NCBI GenBank assembly: GCA_946007445.1
Contig: CAMGAL010000061.1
Coordinates: 1-9,461, forward strand
DNA length: 9,461 nt
DNA from: an uncultured Mediterranea sp.
GTDB taxonomy: Bacteria > Bacteroidota > Bacteroidia > Bacteroidales > Bacteroidaceae
Direction: 5' to 3'
The notes below the pieces were generated by a model. That model made no database searches. It was given only the letters and a program-made list of their open reading frames with translations, and had not been told where the DNA came from. Shown here piece by piece: positions 1 to 7,726 of the stretch. A program made the position numbers and the translations under genes. Every line of letters starts with the position of its first letter. The stretch's first letter is position 1.

Positions 1-696
1 ATGTATCATGGCGACGCCATGCACCTCACCCAGTTTGCCCCCGACCTGGCGGGCCTGCAGGTGTGGTCGTGCCACGAGAACAAGAAGGACGGCACCAGCT
101 TCCGTGATGCAGCAACGGGCAAAGTGCTGTGGCAGGTGAAGCATCCTACGGATGTAGGCCGATGCATGGCAGCCGATATAGACCCCCGCTATCCGGGCTT
201 GGAGCTATGGTCGTTGGCCAGTGGCGGCCTGCGCAATGTGGCCGGAGAGGTCATTCAGGAGGACTTGCACAGCTTCTCGTACAACATGGCCGTCTGGTGG
301 GACGGGGATTTGCTGCGCGAACTGCTCGACAAGAAAGCCATCAGCAAGTACGACTGGGAGGCCGGTGTGTGCAAGCCTCTGCAGGTGTTTGAGGGTTGTT
401 TGTGGCACAATGGCACCAAGGGGTCCCCTTGCCTGCAGGGCGACCTGATAGGCGACTGGCGCGAAGAGGTACTGATGCGTACCGAAGACAATGCCGAACT
501 ACGGCTGTATGTATCCACCATTCCGACCTCTTACCGCTTCCATACCTTCCTAGAAGACCGGCCATACCGCATCAGCATAGCGACACAGAATGTGGCCTAC
601 AACCAGCCCACCCAACCTGGCTTCTACTTCGGACCGGCCCTGAAGGGCTTCTTCCGCGGATTTGATTTGACAACAACTAAGAATGATAACAAATAA
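1..696 (+). CDS. Rhamnogalacturonan endolyase, PL11 family (3' part only)
   Basis: PL11 enzymes cut the rhamnogalacturonan-I backbone of pectin between rhamnose and galacturonic acid by beta-elimination, leaving an unsaturated uronic acid on the new non-reducing end. The visible 231 residues match the C-terminal third of the family: HGDAMH at residues 3-8, an acidic calcium-site-type segment followed by LQVWSCHE, then DVGRCMAADIDPRYPG, GDWREE, and the ending QPTQPGFYFGP. Full-length PL11 proteins are around 600 residues and HGDAMH lies well inside them, so the ATG at base 1 is an internal methionine and the true start lies upstream of the window. The stop TAA is at 694-696. The GH105 gene follows after 10 bases, consistent with co-transcription in a pectin utilisation locus. 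The signal peptide cannot be seen. Family assignment is from recalled motif similarity. Confidence 0.93.
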   Translation: MYHGDAMHLTQFAPDLAGLQVWSCHENKKDGTSFRDAATGKVLWQVKHPTDVGRCMAADIDPRYPGLELWSLASGGLRNVAGEVIQEDLHSFSYNMAVWWDGDLLRELLDKKAISKYDWEAGVCKPLQVFEGCLWHNGTKGSPCLQGDLIGDWREEVLMRTEDNAELRLYVSTIPTSYRFHTFLEDRPYRISIATQNVAYNQPTQPGFYFGPALKGFFRGFDLTTTKNDNK

Positions 697-706
697 ACAA
701 GCAGTT

Positions 707-2119
707 ATGATGAAACTAAAGACCATGGGCGCGGCAGCTACCGTATGGCTTGCCGCCCTGACCGGGTGCGTTGGCACCGAACAGAAGACCAAGGAAGTCA
801 TGAATGACTCCAACACACCGCTCCACCTGTTGCAACCCGACTACAAGATTCCCTACGGTGTGCCGACGGTAGAGAGTGTGAAGGAGGTGATGGACCGCGT
901 GCTGCACTACCTGCAGGCTTGCACCCCTACACGGGTGGTCGATGCCAAGAGCGGGCAGGAAATCACCGACTATGCCAACCTGACGGCCGATGCCCAGCTG
1001 GAACGAGGCACCTTCCGCCTGGCCAGCTATGAGTGGGGTGTGACCTACTCGGCCATGCTGGCTGCTGCCGAGACGACAGGCGACAAGGCCTACGCCGACT
1101 ATGCCATCGACCGATTCAAGTTCTTGGCCGAGGTGGCTCCCGCCTTCCGCAAGCAGATGGACGAGACCGGCAAGGTAGACCCGCAGATGCGGCAAATCCT
1201 CACTCCTAAGGCGCTGGACGATGCAGGTGCTGTCTGCGCCGCCATGATCAAGGCCCAGCTGAAGGATTCCTCGCTGCCCCTTATGCCACTGATTGAGAAC
1301 TACATGGACTTCATCAATAACAAGGAGTATCGTCTGGCCGATGGGACCTTCGCTCGCACCCGTCCGCTGCGCAATACCCTCTGGTTGGATGACATGTTCA
1401 TGGGCATCCCTCCCGTGGCCTACTACTCGAAGGTGGCAGGAGCCGACAAGCAGGCCTACTACGAGAATGAGGCTGTGCGCCAGGTGCTGCAGTTTGCCGA
1501 GCGCATGTGGGTTCCCGAGAAGAACCTCTTCCGCCACGGCTGGGTAGAGTCCATGCAGGATCATCCGGCCATGCACTGGGGCCGCGCCAACGGTTGGGCT
1601 CTGCTCACCATGTGTGAGGTGCTCGACGTGATTCCCGAGAGCCATCCGCAGCGCGGTGCTATCCTCGAACTGCTACGCTCGCACGTACGCGGACTGGCCG
1701 CTTGCCAGAGTGGGGAAGGCCTTTGGCACCAGTTGCTCGATCGCAACGACTCCTACCTGGAGTCTTCGTGCACGGCCATCTATACCTACTGCATGGCTCA
1801 CGCCATCAACCGCGGCTGGATAGATGCCATGGCTTATGGGCCGGCAGTTACATTGGCTTGGAATGCCCTCACCACGCAGGTCAATGCTGAGGGACAGGTG
1901 GAGAATACCTGTGTAGGCACCGGCATGTCGTTCGAGCCCGCCTTCTACTACTATCGTCCCATCAGCGTCTATGCCGCCCACGGCTATGGTCCGCTCATCT
2001 GGGCCGGTGCTGAGATGGTGCAGTTGCTCAAGCAGAACCATCCCAAGATGAACGACAGTGCCGTACACTTCTACCGCACGGAGCAGAAGACGCAAGAACC
2101 GATTTTCCACGAAGAGTAA
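707..2119 (+). CDS. Unsaturated rhamnogalacturonyl hydrolase, GH105 family lipoprotein
   Basis: GH105 enzymes hydrate and release the 4,5-unsaturated galacturonyl residue from the ends of oligosaccharides made by RG-I lyases, so this enzyme acts on products of the upstream PL11 lyase. Counting from ATG 707 the protein has 470 residues. A short hydrophobic stretch ends in the lipobox LTGC, with the lipidated cysteine at residue 21. Family landmarks follow: YEWGV near 108-112, LDDAGA with the candidate catalytic Asp near 171-172, WLDDMFMG near 226-233 (second catalytic Asp region), MHWGRANGW, and the C-terminal FYYYRP and HGYGPLIWAG. An ATG at 683 also opens the frame but would overlap the lyase by 14 bases and lengthen the n-region; 707 or 710 gives a better lipoprotein signal. 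Residues after the cysteine (VGTEQ) do not match the usual Bacteroides surface-export tag, so a periplasm-facing location is more likely. No promoter is seen before it. Confidence 0.95.
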   Translation: MMKLKTMGAAATVWLAALTGCVGTEQKTKEVMNDSNTPLHLLQPDYKIPYGVPTVESVKEVMDRVLHYLQACTPTRVVDAKSGQEITDYANLTADAQLERGTFRLASYEWGVTYSAMLAAAETTGDKAYADYAIDRFKFLAEVAPAFRKQMDETGKVDPQMRQILTPKALDDAGAVCAAMIKAQLKDSSLPLMPLIENYMDFINNKEYRLADGTFARTRPLRNTLWLDDMFMGIPPVAYYSKVAGADKQAYYENEAVRQVLQFAERMWVPEKNLFRHGWVESMQDHPAMHWGRANGWALLTMCEVLDVIPESHPQRGAILELLRSHVRGLAACQSGEGLWHQLLDRNDSYLESSCTAIYTYCMAHAINRGWIDAMAYGPAVTLAWNALTTQVNAEGQVENTCVGTGMSFEPAFYYYRPISVYAAHGYGPLIWAGAEMVQLLKQNHPKMNDSAVHFYRTEQKTQEPIFHEE

Positions 2120-2143
2120 GTGGAAGATTTCGCATATTTTGCT

Positions 2144-2151
2144 TATCTTTG
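2144..2151 (+). promoter_or_regulatory. Promoter -7 element of the histidine kinase gene
   Basis: TATCTTTG matches the Bacteroidota -7 consensus TAnnTTTG exactly. It lies 24 bases after the GH105 stop and 31 bases before the kinase ATG, which leaves a leader of roughly 25 bases. The -33 region (about 2120-2124) has only a weak TGG in place of TTTG. The kinase can therefore probably be transcribed independently of the pectin genes. Confidence 0.65.
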
Positions 2152-2182
2152 CCGCATCTTTTGATTAAAGAAATTACAGAGT

Positions 2183-3079
2183 ATGATTTGCAACGTATGC
2201 TTTCCATTATCGATGGCAGACGGGTTGGCTTGGCTGACAGGCCACCCGTATGTCACCCTTATTTTGGCCATCCTCGTTTTAGCAATGGCCATCCTTTGGC
2301 TGACCACCCGCATGGCACTCCAGAAGTGCCGCAAGCGGCTGGCTGCTGCCCAAGAGAAAGTCGTGGCTGTAACGGCTGAGACAACCGAGCTGAAGAGTGC
2401 CTTCATTGCCAACATGACGCATGAGATACGCACTCCGCTCAATGCCATCATCGGATTCGTTCAGGTGCTGGCCGAGACCGACGGCCTGAGTCACGAAGAC
2501 CGCCAGGTGTTCCTGCAGGAGATTGACGAGAACCGCCGCTCGCTGCTGCAGATTATCGGCGACCTGCTGGACTACTCGAAGATAGAAACCGGTTCGCTCG
2601 ACTACAAGGACGAGGAGGTCGATATCAATGTGGTCATCGACGAGATGTGCAACAAGGAGAACAGCCGCATCACGAACAAAGTGAAAGTAATCTTTAGCGA
2701 GAAGGCTCCCCAATGCCGTCTCCGCATAGACCGTTCGCGCTTTACGCAGGTGCTGGGCAACTTGGTACAGAATGCCCTGAAATTCACCGAAGAAGGAGGC
2801 GTCAAGGTGGGCTATCGCCGCCTAAAGAACGGCAATTTCTATTTCTACGTAGCCGATACCGGCTGTGGCATTGACGAAGAGAACCGCCAAGCCATTTTCG
2901 ACCGCTTTGTGAAGATGAACTATAACATCAAAGGCACCGGTCTGGGCCTCTCTATTGCCAAGTCCATTGTAGAGCACTATGGAGGTGGCATCGGCGTAGA
3001 GTCGAAGCAAGGCGAAGGCTCCACGTTCTACTTCACGCTGCCTGCCTCTCGCGAGTTCAAGGAGTACGGACGTTTCTGA
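2183..3079 (+). CDS. Short membrane-bound sensor histidine kinase (orphan)
   Basis: This is a two-component histidine kinase of 298 residues. One membrane segment (about 22-41) is followed by a charged, probably coiled-coil linker (about 45-72). The HisKA dimerisation domain has the phospho-accepting His80 in THEIRTPLN. The HATPase domain is complete: N-box NLVQNALKFT (193-202), G1 box VADTGCGI (223-230), F-box IFDRFVK (238-244) and G2 box GTGLGLSIAK (251-260). Thr84 at H+4 fits the ExxT arrangement linked to phosphatase activity, so it may work in both directions. There is no periplasmic sensor domain, PAS or HAMP, and only about 20 residues precede the membrane segment. No response regulator is encoded in the window. 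ATG 2183 fits the promoter; Met11 at 2213 is an alternative start. The gene is bracketed by its own promoter and terminator. The signal it senses and its partner are unknown. Confidence 0.94.
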   Translation: MICNVCFPLSMADGLAWLTGHPYVTLILAILVLAMAILWLTTRMALQKCRKRLAAAQEKVVAVTAETTELKSAFIANMTHEIRTPLNAIIGFVQVLAETDGLSHEDRQVFLQEIDENRRSLLQIIGDLLDYSKIETGSLDYKDEEVDINVVIDEMCNKENSRITNKVKVIFSEKAPQCRLRIDRSRFTQVLGNLVQNALKFTEEGGVKVGYRRLKNGNFYFYVADTGCGIDEENRQAIFDRFVKMNYNIKGTGLGLSIAKSIVEHYGGGIGVESKQGEGSTFYFTLPASREFKEYGRF

Positions 3080-3092
3080 TGGCGGCACTTTT

Positions 3093-3124
3093 CCGACCCT
3101 TCGTCTGCGAAGAGTCGGTTTTTT
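3093..3124 (+). terminator. Rho-independent terminator after the kinase gene
   Basis: Bases 3093-3103 pair with 3108-3118 in an 11-position stem (ten pairs and one C-A mismatch at 3098/3113), closed by a TCTG loop. Six T's follow directly at 3119-3124. It sits 13 bases after the kinase stop and is the clearest terminator in the window. Confidence 0.92.
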
Positions 3125-3128
3125 ATCC

Positions 3129-3136
3129 TATCTTTG
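3129..3136 (+). promoter_or_regulatory. Promoter -7 element of lepA
   Basis: TATCTTTG is an exact match to TAnnTTTG, 18 bases before the lepA ATG. The position expected for the -33 element (about 3105-3109) falls inside the loop and 3' arm of the upstream terminator, and no good TTTG is present there. The initiation site would lie near 3143, giving a very short leader of about 10-15 bases. Confidence 0.7.
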
Positions 3137-3154
3137 CGCACAAAAATTTAACGA

Positions 3155-4936
3155 ATGAAGAATATACGCAACTTTTGCATCATTGCCCACATTGACCATG
3201 GCAAGTCGACTTTGGCCGACCGCTTGTTGGAGTACACCAAAACCATCCAAGTGACCGAAGGACAAATGCTGGACGATATGGACCTGGAACGCGAGCGAGG
3301 TATCACCATCAAGAGCCACGCCATCCAGATGGAATATACCTACCAGGGCGAAACCTATATCCTCAACCTGATTGACACGCCGGGACATGTGGACTTCTCG
3401 TACGAGGTGTCCCGCTCCATTGCCGCTTGCGAGGGAGCGTTGCTGGTGGTAGATGCCAGCCAAGGAGTGCAGGCACAGACCATCTCCAACCTTTATATGG
3501 CGCTGGAACACGACCTCGAAATCATCCCTGTGATGAACAAGTGCGACATGGATAGTGCCATGCCCGACGAGGTGGAAGATGAAATCGTGGAGCTGCTCGG
3601 CTGCAAACCCGAGGAGATTATCCGCGCCAGTGGCAAGACAGGCTTGGGTGTGGAAGAGATTCTGCAAGCTGTGATTGAGCGCATACCTCATCCCGTAGGT
3701 GATGAAGAGGCTCCGCTGCAGGCACTGATTTTCGACTCGGTATTCAACTCGTTCCGCGGAATCATTGCCTATTTCAAGGTGGTCAACGGGGTGCTGCGCA
3801 AGGGAGACAAGGTGAAGTTCTTCAATACCGGCCGCGAGTATGATGCGGACGAGATTGGTGTGCTCAAGATGGACATGATACCCCGAAACGAACTGCGGAC
3901 AGGCGATGTCGGATACATCATCTCGGGCATCAAGACATCGACCGAGGTGAAGGTGGGCGACACCATCACCCACATTGCCCGTCCCTGTGCTCAGGCCATT
4001 GCGGGCTTTGAAGAGGTCAAGCCGATGGTCTTTGCCGGTGTCTATCCCATCGAGGCAGAAGATTATGAAAATCTGCGGGCTTCGTTGGAGAAGCTTCAGC
4101 TCAACGATGCCTCACTGACCTTCCAACCTGAGTCGTCAGTGGCCTTAGGCTTCGGATTCCGATGCGGCTTCTTGGGCCTGCTGCACATGGAGATTATTCA
4201 GGAGCGACTCGACCGAGAGTTCAATATGGATGTCATCACCACTGTGCCCAACGTGTCGTATCTGATTTACGACAAACAGGGGGAGGTGAAGGAGGTACAC
4301 AACCCCGGCGGTATGCCCGACCCCACAATGATAGACCATATCGAAGAACCCTATATCCGTGCCTCGATTATCACCACGACCAACTACATCGGTCCCATCA
4401 TGACCCTCTGTCTGGGCAAGCGGGGCGAACTGGTGAAGCAAGAATACATCTCGGGCAACCGCGTGGAAATCTTCTACGACCTTCCTCTGGGCGAAATCGT
4501 CATCGACTTCTACGACAAGCTGAAGAGCATCAGCAAGGGATATGCCTCGTTCGACTATCATACCAATGGCTTCCGTCCCTCCAAGTTGGTGAAGCTCGAC
4601 ATCCTGCTGAATGGTGAACCTGTCGATGCCCTCTCCACGCTGACCCATGTGGACAACTCGGTGGAGTTCGGCCGGCGGATGTGTGAGAAGCTGAAGGAAC
4701 TGATACCTCGACACCAGTTTGACATTGCCATCCAAGCTGCCATCGGTGCGAAGATTATCGCCCGAGAAACGGTCAAGCAGGTGCGCAAGGACGTGACGGC
4801 CAAATGCTATGGCGGCGACATCAGCCGTAAACGCAAGCTGCTGGAGAAGCAGAAGAAAGGTAAGAAGCGCATGAAGCAGATTGGCAATGTGGAGGTACCG
4901 CAGAAGGCGTTCCTCGCCGTGCTCAAGCTGGACTAA
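3155..4936 (+). CDS. lepA: Elongation factor 4 (back-translocating GTPase LepA)
   Basis: LepA/EF4 is a ribosome-bound GTPase of the EF-G class, linked to back-translocation, translation under stress and ribosome assembly. At 593 residues it is full length for the family. G1 is AHIDHGKST (11-19), the switch I region carries [11 protein letters not shown] (47-56), G3 is DTPGHVDF with the catalytic-type His78, G4 is NKCD (128-131) and G5 is SGKTG (159-163). The EF4-specific C-terminal domain is present, with [26 protein letters not shown] and the conserved ending [11 protein letters not shown]. The EF-G domain IV is absent, as expected. It has its own promoter just upstream. The antiporter gene follows after 57 bases with no terminator between them, so the two may share a transcript. 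The lepB signal peptidase gene that follows lepA in many Proteobacteria is not found here. Confidence 0.99.
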   Translation: MKNIRNFCIIAHIDHGKSTLADRLLEYTKTIQVTEGQMLDDMDLERERGITIKSHAIQMEYTYQGETYILNLIDTPGHVDFSYEVSRSIAACEGALLVVDASQGVQAQTISNLYMALEHDLEIIPVMNKCDMDSAMPDEVEDEIVELLGCKPEEIIRASGKTGLGVEEILQAVIERIPHPVGDEEAPLQALIFDSVFNSFRGIIAYFKVVNGVLRKGDKVKFFNTGREYDADEIGVLKMDMIPRNELRTGDVGYIISGIKTSTEVKVGDTITHIARPCAQAIAGFEEVKPMVFAGVYPIEAEDYENLRASLEKLQLNDASLTFQPESSVALGFGFRCGFLGLLHMEIIQERLDREFNMDVITTVPNVSYLIYDKQGEVKEVHNPGGMPDPTMIDHIEEPYIRASIITTTNYIGPIMTLCLGKRGELVKQEYISGNRVEIFYDLPLGEIVIDFYDKLKSISKGYASFDYHTNGFRPSKLVKLDILLNGEPVDALSTLTHVDNSVEFGRRMCEKLKELIPRHQFDIAIQAAIGAKIIARETVKQVRKDVTAKCYGGDISRKRKLLEKQKKGKKRMKQIGNVEVPQKAFLAVLKLD

Positions 4937-4993
4937 CAGGGCGCAGAGAGTTGAAACGATATTCATTTATTTATAACTGTAACATACGATTTG

Positions 4994-6304
4994 ATGGAAA
5001 TCCCTTTTTGGATATTATTTCCCTTCGTGGCCATGCTGCTATGTATCGCCATTGCTCCACTGATTTTTGAGAAGAAATGGGAAAAGAACCTGAATAAGTT
5101 TTGTGTATCGATGGTGCTCGGCTCCATCGTGGCCATCTGGATGGTGGCCAACAATACGAATGAGAACCAGCTGACCCACCACCTGGTGCATCAGATGCTC
5201 TACGACTATGTACCGTTTATCCTTTTGCTCACCGCACTCTTTGTCGTGACCGGAGGCATCAAAGTGAACGGCAACATACAGGCCACGCCCCGCACCAACA
5301 CCATCATCCTGGGCATAGGCTTCCTGCTGGCATCGCTCATGGGTACCACAGGAGCAGCCATGCTACTCATCCGTCCGCTCATCTCGACCATCTCGGAACG
5401 CAAGTACACGACCCACACCATCCTGTTCTTCATTGCCGTTGTGGCCAACTGCGGTGGTCTGCTCACTCCGCTGGGCGACCCTCCCTTGTTCCTGCTCTAC
5501 CTGCGCGGTGCGGAGTTCACTTGGTTTCTCAAGCTTTTCCCGGTATGGATTTTCATGGGTGCCGCTCTGCTGCTCATCTACTACTGTCTGGACAGCTACT
5601 ACTATGCCCGTGAGCCCAAGGAGAATCTGGAAAAGGACAATAAAGAGGTGACTCCTATCTCCTTCAGCGGACTCATCAATTTAGTCTGGTTAGCGGCCGT
5701 TATCTTGAGCGTCATGTTCCTCAATCAAGGGTACATACCGGCTATGGGTGATGCCCATGCACCTTTCTACGTCAAGCTGTTGCGCGAATTTGTCTTGGTA
5801 GCCATCATCCTGGTGTCGCTGAAGACCACGCCCGCCGGTGTGCGTGCAGCCAATCACTATTCGTGGGTGCCTATTGTGGAGGTGGCTGTCCTCTTTGTGG
5901 GCATTTTTGCCACCATGACGCCGGCCTTGATCTATCTGAACCAGCATTCAGCCTCCATGGGGCTCAACGAGGCTTGGCAATTCTTCTATTGCACCGGTAT
6001 GCTCAGTTCGTTCCTCGACAACGCACCTACAGCCGTGGCCTTCCATTCTGTGGCCACAGGCCTGCCTGTGGAAGAGGGAGTGACGATGGTGGCCGGCGTG
6101 CGTGAGCTGTTGCTGGAGTCTATCTCGACAGGAGCCGTCTTCTTCGGAGCCATGACTTATATAGGCAACGGCCCCAACTTCATGGTGAAGGCCATTGCCG
6201 AGCGCAGCGGAATCCGTATGCCCTCTTTCTTCGGCTACATCGTCACCTTCTCGCTGGTCGTATTGCTGCCGCTGTACATCGTGGCGCAATTACTCTTCTT
6301 CTAA
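4994..6304 (+). CDS. Sodium:proton antiporter-like membrane protein (NhaD/CitMHS-type ion transporter superfamily)
   Basis: This is an integral inner-membrane transporter of 436 residues with about 10-12 hydrophobic segments (for example near 4-24, 35-52, 72-90, 103-120, 143-160, 180-199, 227-243, 263-276, 291-312, 375-391 and 410-433). Two related motif regions suggest the inverted-repeat fold of the ion transporter superfamily: GTTGAAMLLIRPLI (117-130) with NCGGLLTPLGDPP (152-164), and SSFLDNAPTAVAF (338-350) with IGNGPNF (390-396). Bacteroides homologues are usually called sodium:proton antiporters; the citrate-transporter-like family CitMHS_2 is the likely domain. Ion and direction are not proven by sequence. 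ATG 4994 is preferred over the TTG immediately before it at 4991. No convincing promoter is seen in 4937-4993, so expression from the lepA promoter is likely. It ends convergently with nudC. Confidence 0.88.
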   Translation: MEIPFWILFPFVAMLLCIAIAPLIFEKKWEKNLNKFCVSMVLGSIVAIWMVANNTNENQLTHHLVHQMLYDYVPFILLLTALFVVTGGIKVNGNIQATPRTNTIILGIGFLLASLMGTTGAAMLLIRPLISTISERKYTTHTILFFIAVVANCGGLLTPLGDPPLFLLYLRGAEFTWFLKLFPVWIFMGAALLLIYYCLDSYYYAREPKENLEKDNKEVTPISFSGLINLVWLAAVILSVMFLNQGYIPAMGDAHAPFYVKLLREFVLVAIILVSLKTTPAGVRAANHYSWVPIVEVAVLFVGIFATMTPALIYLNQHSASMGLNEAWQFFYCTGMLSSFLDNAPTAVAFHSVATGLPVEEGVTMVAGVRELLLESISTGAVFFGAMTYIGNGPNFMVKAIAERSGIRMPSFFGYIVTFSLVVLLPLYIVAQLLFF

Positions 6305-6321
6305 AACGCAGAAGCGGGGAA

Positions 6322-7125
6322 TCATACTTCTCCGGCTAGCCAGGCATCAATCAGACGACGGGCGATGCTCAACTTGCGAGGTATCTCAGGCAAGTTGTCG
6401 CGCCGATAGAAGGCTCCCGCACTCAATTCTTCATCTTGCAGCTTGATGCTGCCACCAGCATAGTCAGCCGTGAATCCTACCATCAGTCCGCTGGGGTAGG
6501 GCCACGGCTGACTGGCATAATAACGGATGTTGCGGATGCGCAGTCCTGGCTCTTCCTTCACTTCGCGCTCCACACATTGCTCCAGCGTTTCTCCTGCCTC
6601 CAGAAAACCTGCCACCAATCCATGGAAGTTGCCACGGAAGTTGCGGGCATGAACCAGCAGAATCTCCTCCTCCCGTTTGATGAGTACGATGATGGCAGTA
6701 GCAATGGGGGGATAGAGCTCTTGACCACACCGCGGACACTTCTTCATGATGGGGGTTTCCTGGCGGGTAGCGGTTCCACAACAGGGGCAAAAGCGGCTGT
6801 GACTGTCCCAATAGAGGATTTGAGAAGCCTTGCCTGCGGCCAGATAGTCGTCGTAGGGCAGGTAGTCGTATGACGCACGCAGGCCGATGGTCAGACGTGT
6901 GTCGGTAGAGTCGGGTAGGGCATGGAGGGCCACCGCCCGCACTACACTGCCATCAGGCAGGTTGACCGTATGGAAAGAGCCATCCGTCAGTTGCGGGTCT
7001 ATCACTTCCTGCAGGCTGTTGCCCGTCGGCAGGTGGTAGGATTGTTGGGCCGATCGGCTTATCACGAGTTGGTCGCCAAAGAAGAGGCACCAACGTATCG
7101 GTTCTGTTTCAGTTTCAGTTGTCAT
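6322..7125 (-). CDS. nudC: NAD(+)/NADH pyrophosphatase, zinc-binding Nudix hydrolase
   Basis: NudC cleaves NAD(H) into nicotinamide mononucleotide and AMP; in E. coli it also removes NAD caps from RNA 5' ends. All NudC hallmarks are present in 267 residues: a four-Cys zinc site (C113 and C116 in CPCC, C130 and C133 in CPRC), a complete Nudix box at 173-195 (G-x5-E-x7-REVKEE-x-GL), and the NADH-specific SQPWPYP at 205-211. Within the Nudix box the residue between EE and G is proline (EEPG), where serine or threonine is more common; the metal-binding glutamates are intact. The ending IARRLIDAWL also fits the family. It lies 6 bases after cdd, and an AAGGAG sits over the cdd stop only two bases before this ATG. 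The pair probably forms a nucleotide-salvage operon read from the cdd promoter. Confidence 0.96.
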   Translation of the reverse strand: MTTETETEPIRWCLFFGDQLVISRSAQQSYHLPTGNSLQEVIDPQLTDGSFHTVNLPDGSVVRAVALHALPDSTDTRLTIGLRASYDYLPYDDYLAAGKASQILYWDSHSRFCPCCGTATRQETPIMKKCPRCGQELYPPIATAIIVLIKREEEILLVHARNFRGNFHGLVAGFLEAGETLEQCVEREVKEEPGLRIRNIRYYASQPWPYPSGLMVGFTADYAGGSIKLQDEELSAGAFYRRDNLPEIPRKLSIARRLIDAWLAGEV

Positions 7126-7131
7126 ATCTCC

Positions 7132-7608
7132 TTATTCTATTTCACTAAACGCGAAGGGGAGCAGGTCGCCCACCTGCTTCAATTCATAGATTTGCCGGGT
7201 GCCATAGAGCAGGATGCGCATGGGGTGTGCGTGCCGTTGCTCCGTCTCCAGCATCACTTGCCGGCAAGCTCCACAGGGCGATATGGGGTGGGAGAGGAAC
7301 TCGCCTTGCGTGTTTCGTGCCGCGATGGCCAAGGTCTCGACAGGCTGGTCGGGATACTGCGCATTGGCATAGAAGAGGGTGGTGCGTTCGGCACAGAGGC
7401 CTGAGGGGTAGGCTGCGTTCTCTTGGTTGCTGCCGCTCACCACATTGCCGTTGGCCAAACGCAGCGCAGCGCCCACCGAAAAGTGGGAGTAGGGAGCATA
7501 ACTGCGGAAGGTGGCCTCACGCGCTTCGTCAATGAGTTGACGGTCTGGCTCCGAGAGTTCGTCGTAGGTATAGACGACGAAGGGAATAGTAATACTTGAC
7601 TCTTTCAT
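7132..7608 (-). CDS. cdd: Cytidine deaminase, short tetrameric type
   Basis: Cdd deaminates cytidine and deoxycytidine to the uridine forms in pyrimidine salvage, in the cytoplasm. The protein of 158 residues has the zinc and catalytic motif CAE (72-74, Cys72 ligand, Glu74 proton shuttle) and PCGAC (111-115, ligands Cys112 and Cys115). The nucleoside-binding stretch is YAPYSHFSVGAAL, and the NQENAAYPSG segment precedes CAE. This is the short single-domain form that works as a homotetramer. The open frame extends upstream to 7767, but the start is placed at ATG 7608. The conserved domain begins soon after it, the extra 53 residues look non-conserved, and the promoter at 7634-7665 would lie inside the longer version. 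nudC follows after 6 bases. Confidence 0.96.
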   Translation of the reverse strand: MKESSITIPFVVYTYDELSEPDRQLIDEAREATFRSYAPYSHFSVGAALRLANGNVVSGSNQENAAYPSGLCAERTTLFYANAQYPDQPVETLAIAARNTQGEFLSHPISPCGACRQVMLETEQRHAHPMRILLYGTRQIYELKQVGDLLPFAFSEIE

Positions 7609-7633
7609 GGGGTAGTTTCCATTTTTGAATATC

Positions 7634-7665
7634 CAAAAGTAGTGCTTTACTCGGCCATTGCCAAA
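7634..7665 (-). promoter_or_regulatory. Promoter of the cdd-nudC operon
   Basis: On the minus strand TTTG (7662-7665) is followed after 20 bases by TACTTTTG (7634-7641). This matches both the -33 and -7 parts of the Bacteroidota housekeeping promoter with standard spacing, and it is the best promoter in the window. The ATG of cdd lies 25 bases beyond the -7 element. Confidence 0.82.
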
Positions 7666-7726
7666 AAATAAGACTTTCTTAACATTCTGTAACGGATTGG
7701 ATTCTGTTTGTTCCGATTCTTTTCTC

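Noticed and set aside
1..3. ATG at the first base as the true start of the lyase
   Set aside because: The PL11 motif HGDAMH follows immediately, although in family members it lies far inside the protein; the gene is cut by the window edge.
716..1645. Long open frame (309 residues) on the minus strand inside the GH105 gene
   Set aside because: It is fully antisense to a gene with clear family motifs, its translation is rich in His, Gly, Leu and Val typical of antisense frames, and it has no promoter.
2124..2149. Imperfect hairpin between GH105 and the kinase (AAGAT with ATCTT, plus GCA with TGC) as a terminator
   Set aside because: The stem is short, AT-rich and interrupted, lacks a T tract, and overlaps a better-supported promoter element.
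2183..3079. Kinase as a hybrid two-component system regulator of the pectin locus
   Set aside because: It lacks the large periplasmic Reg_prop/Y_Y_Y sensor, the receiver domain and the AraC-type DNA-binding domain that define that class.
3128..3973. Minus-strand open frame of 281 residues over the start of lepA, and a similar one at 4145-4966
   Set aside because: Both are shadows of the lepA codon pattern; the protein sequences show no recognisable domain and lepA is certain.
4985..4993. TACGATTTG just before the antiporter ATG as a promoter
   Set aside because: The spacing inside the motif is one base too long, it touches the start codon, and no -33 element fits.
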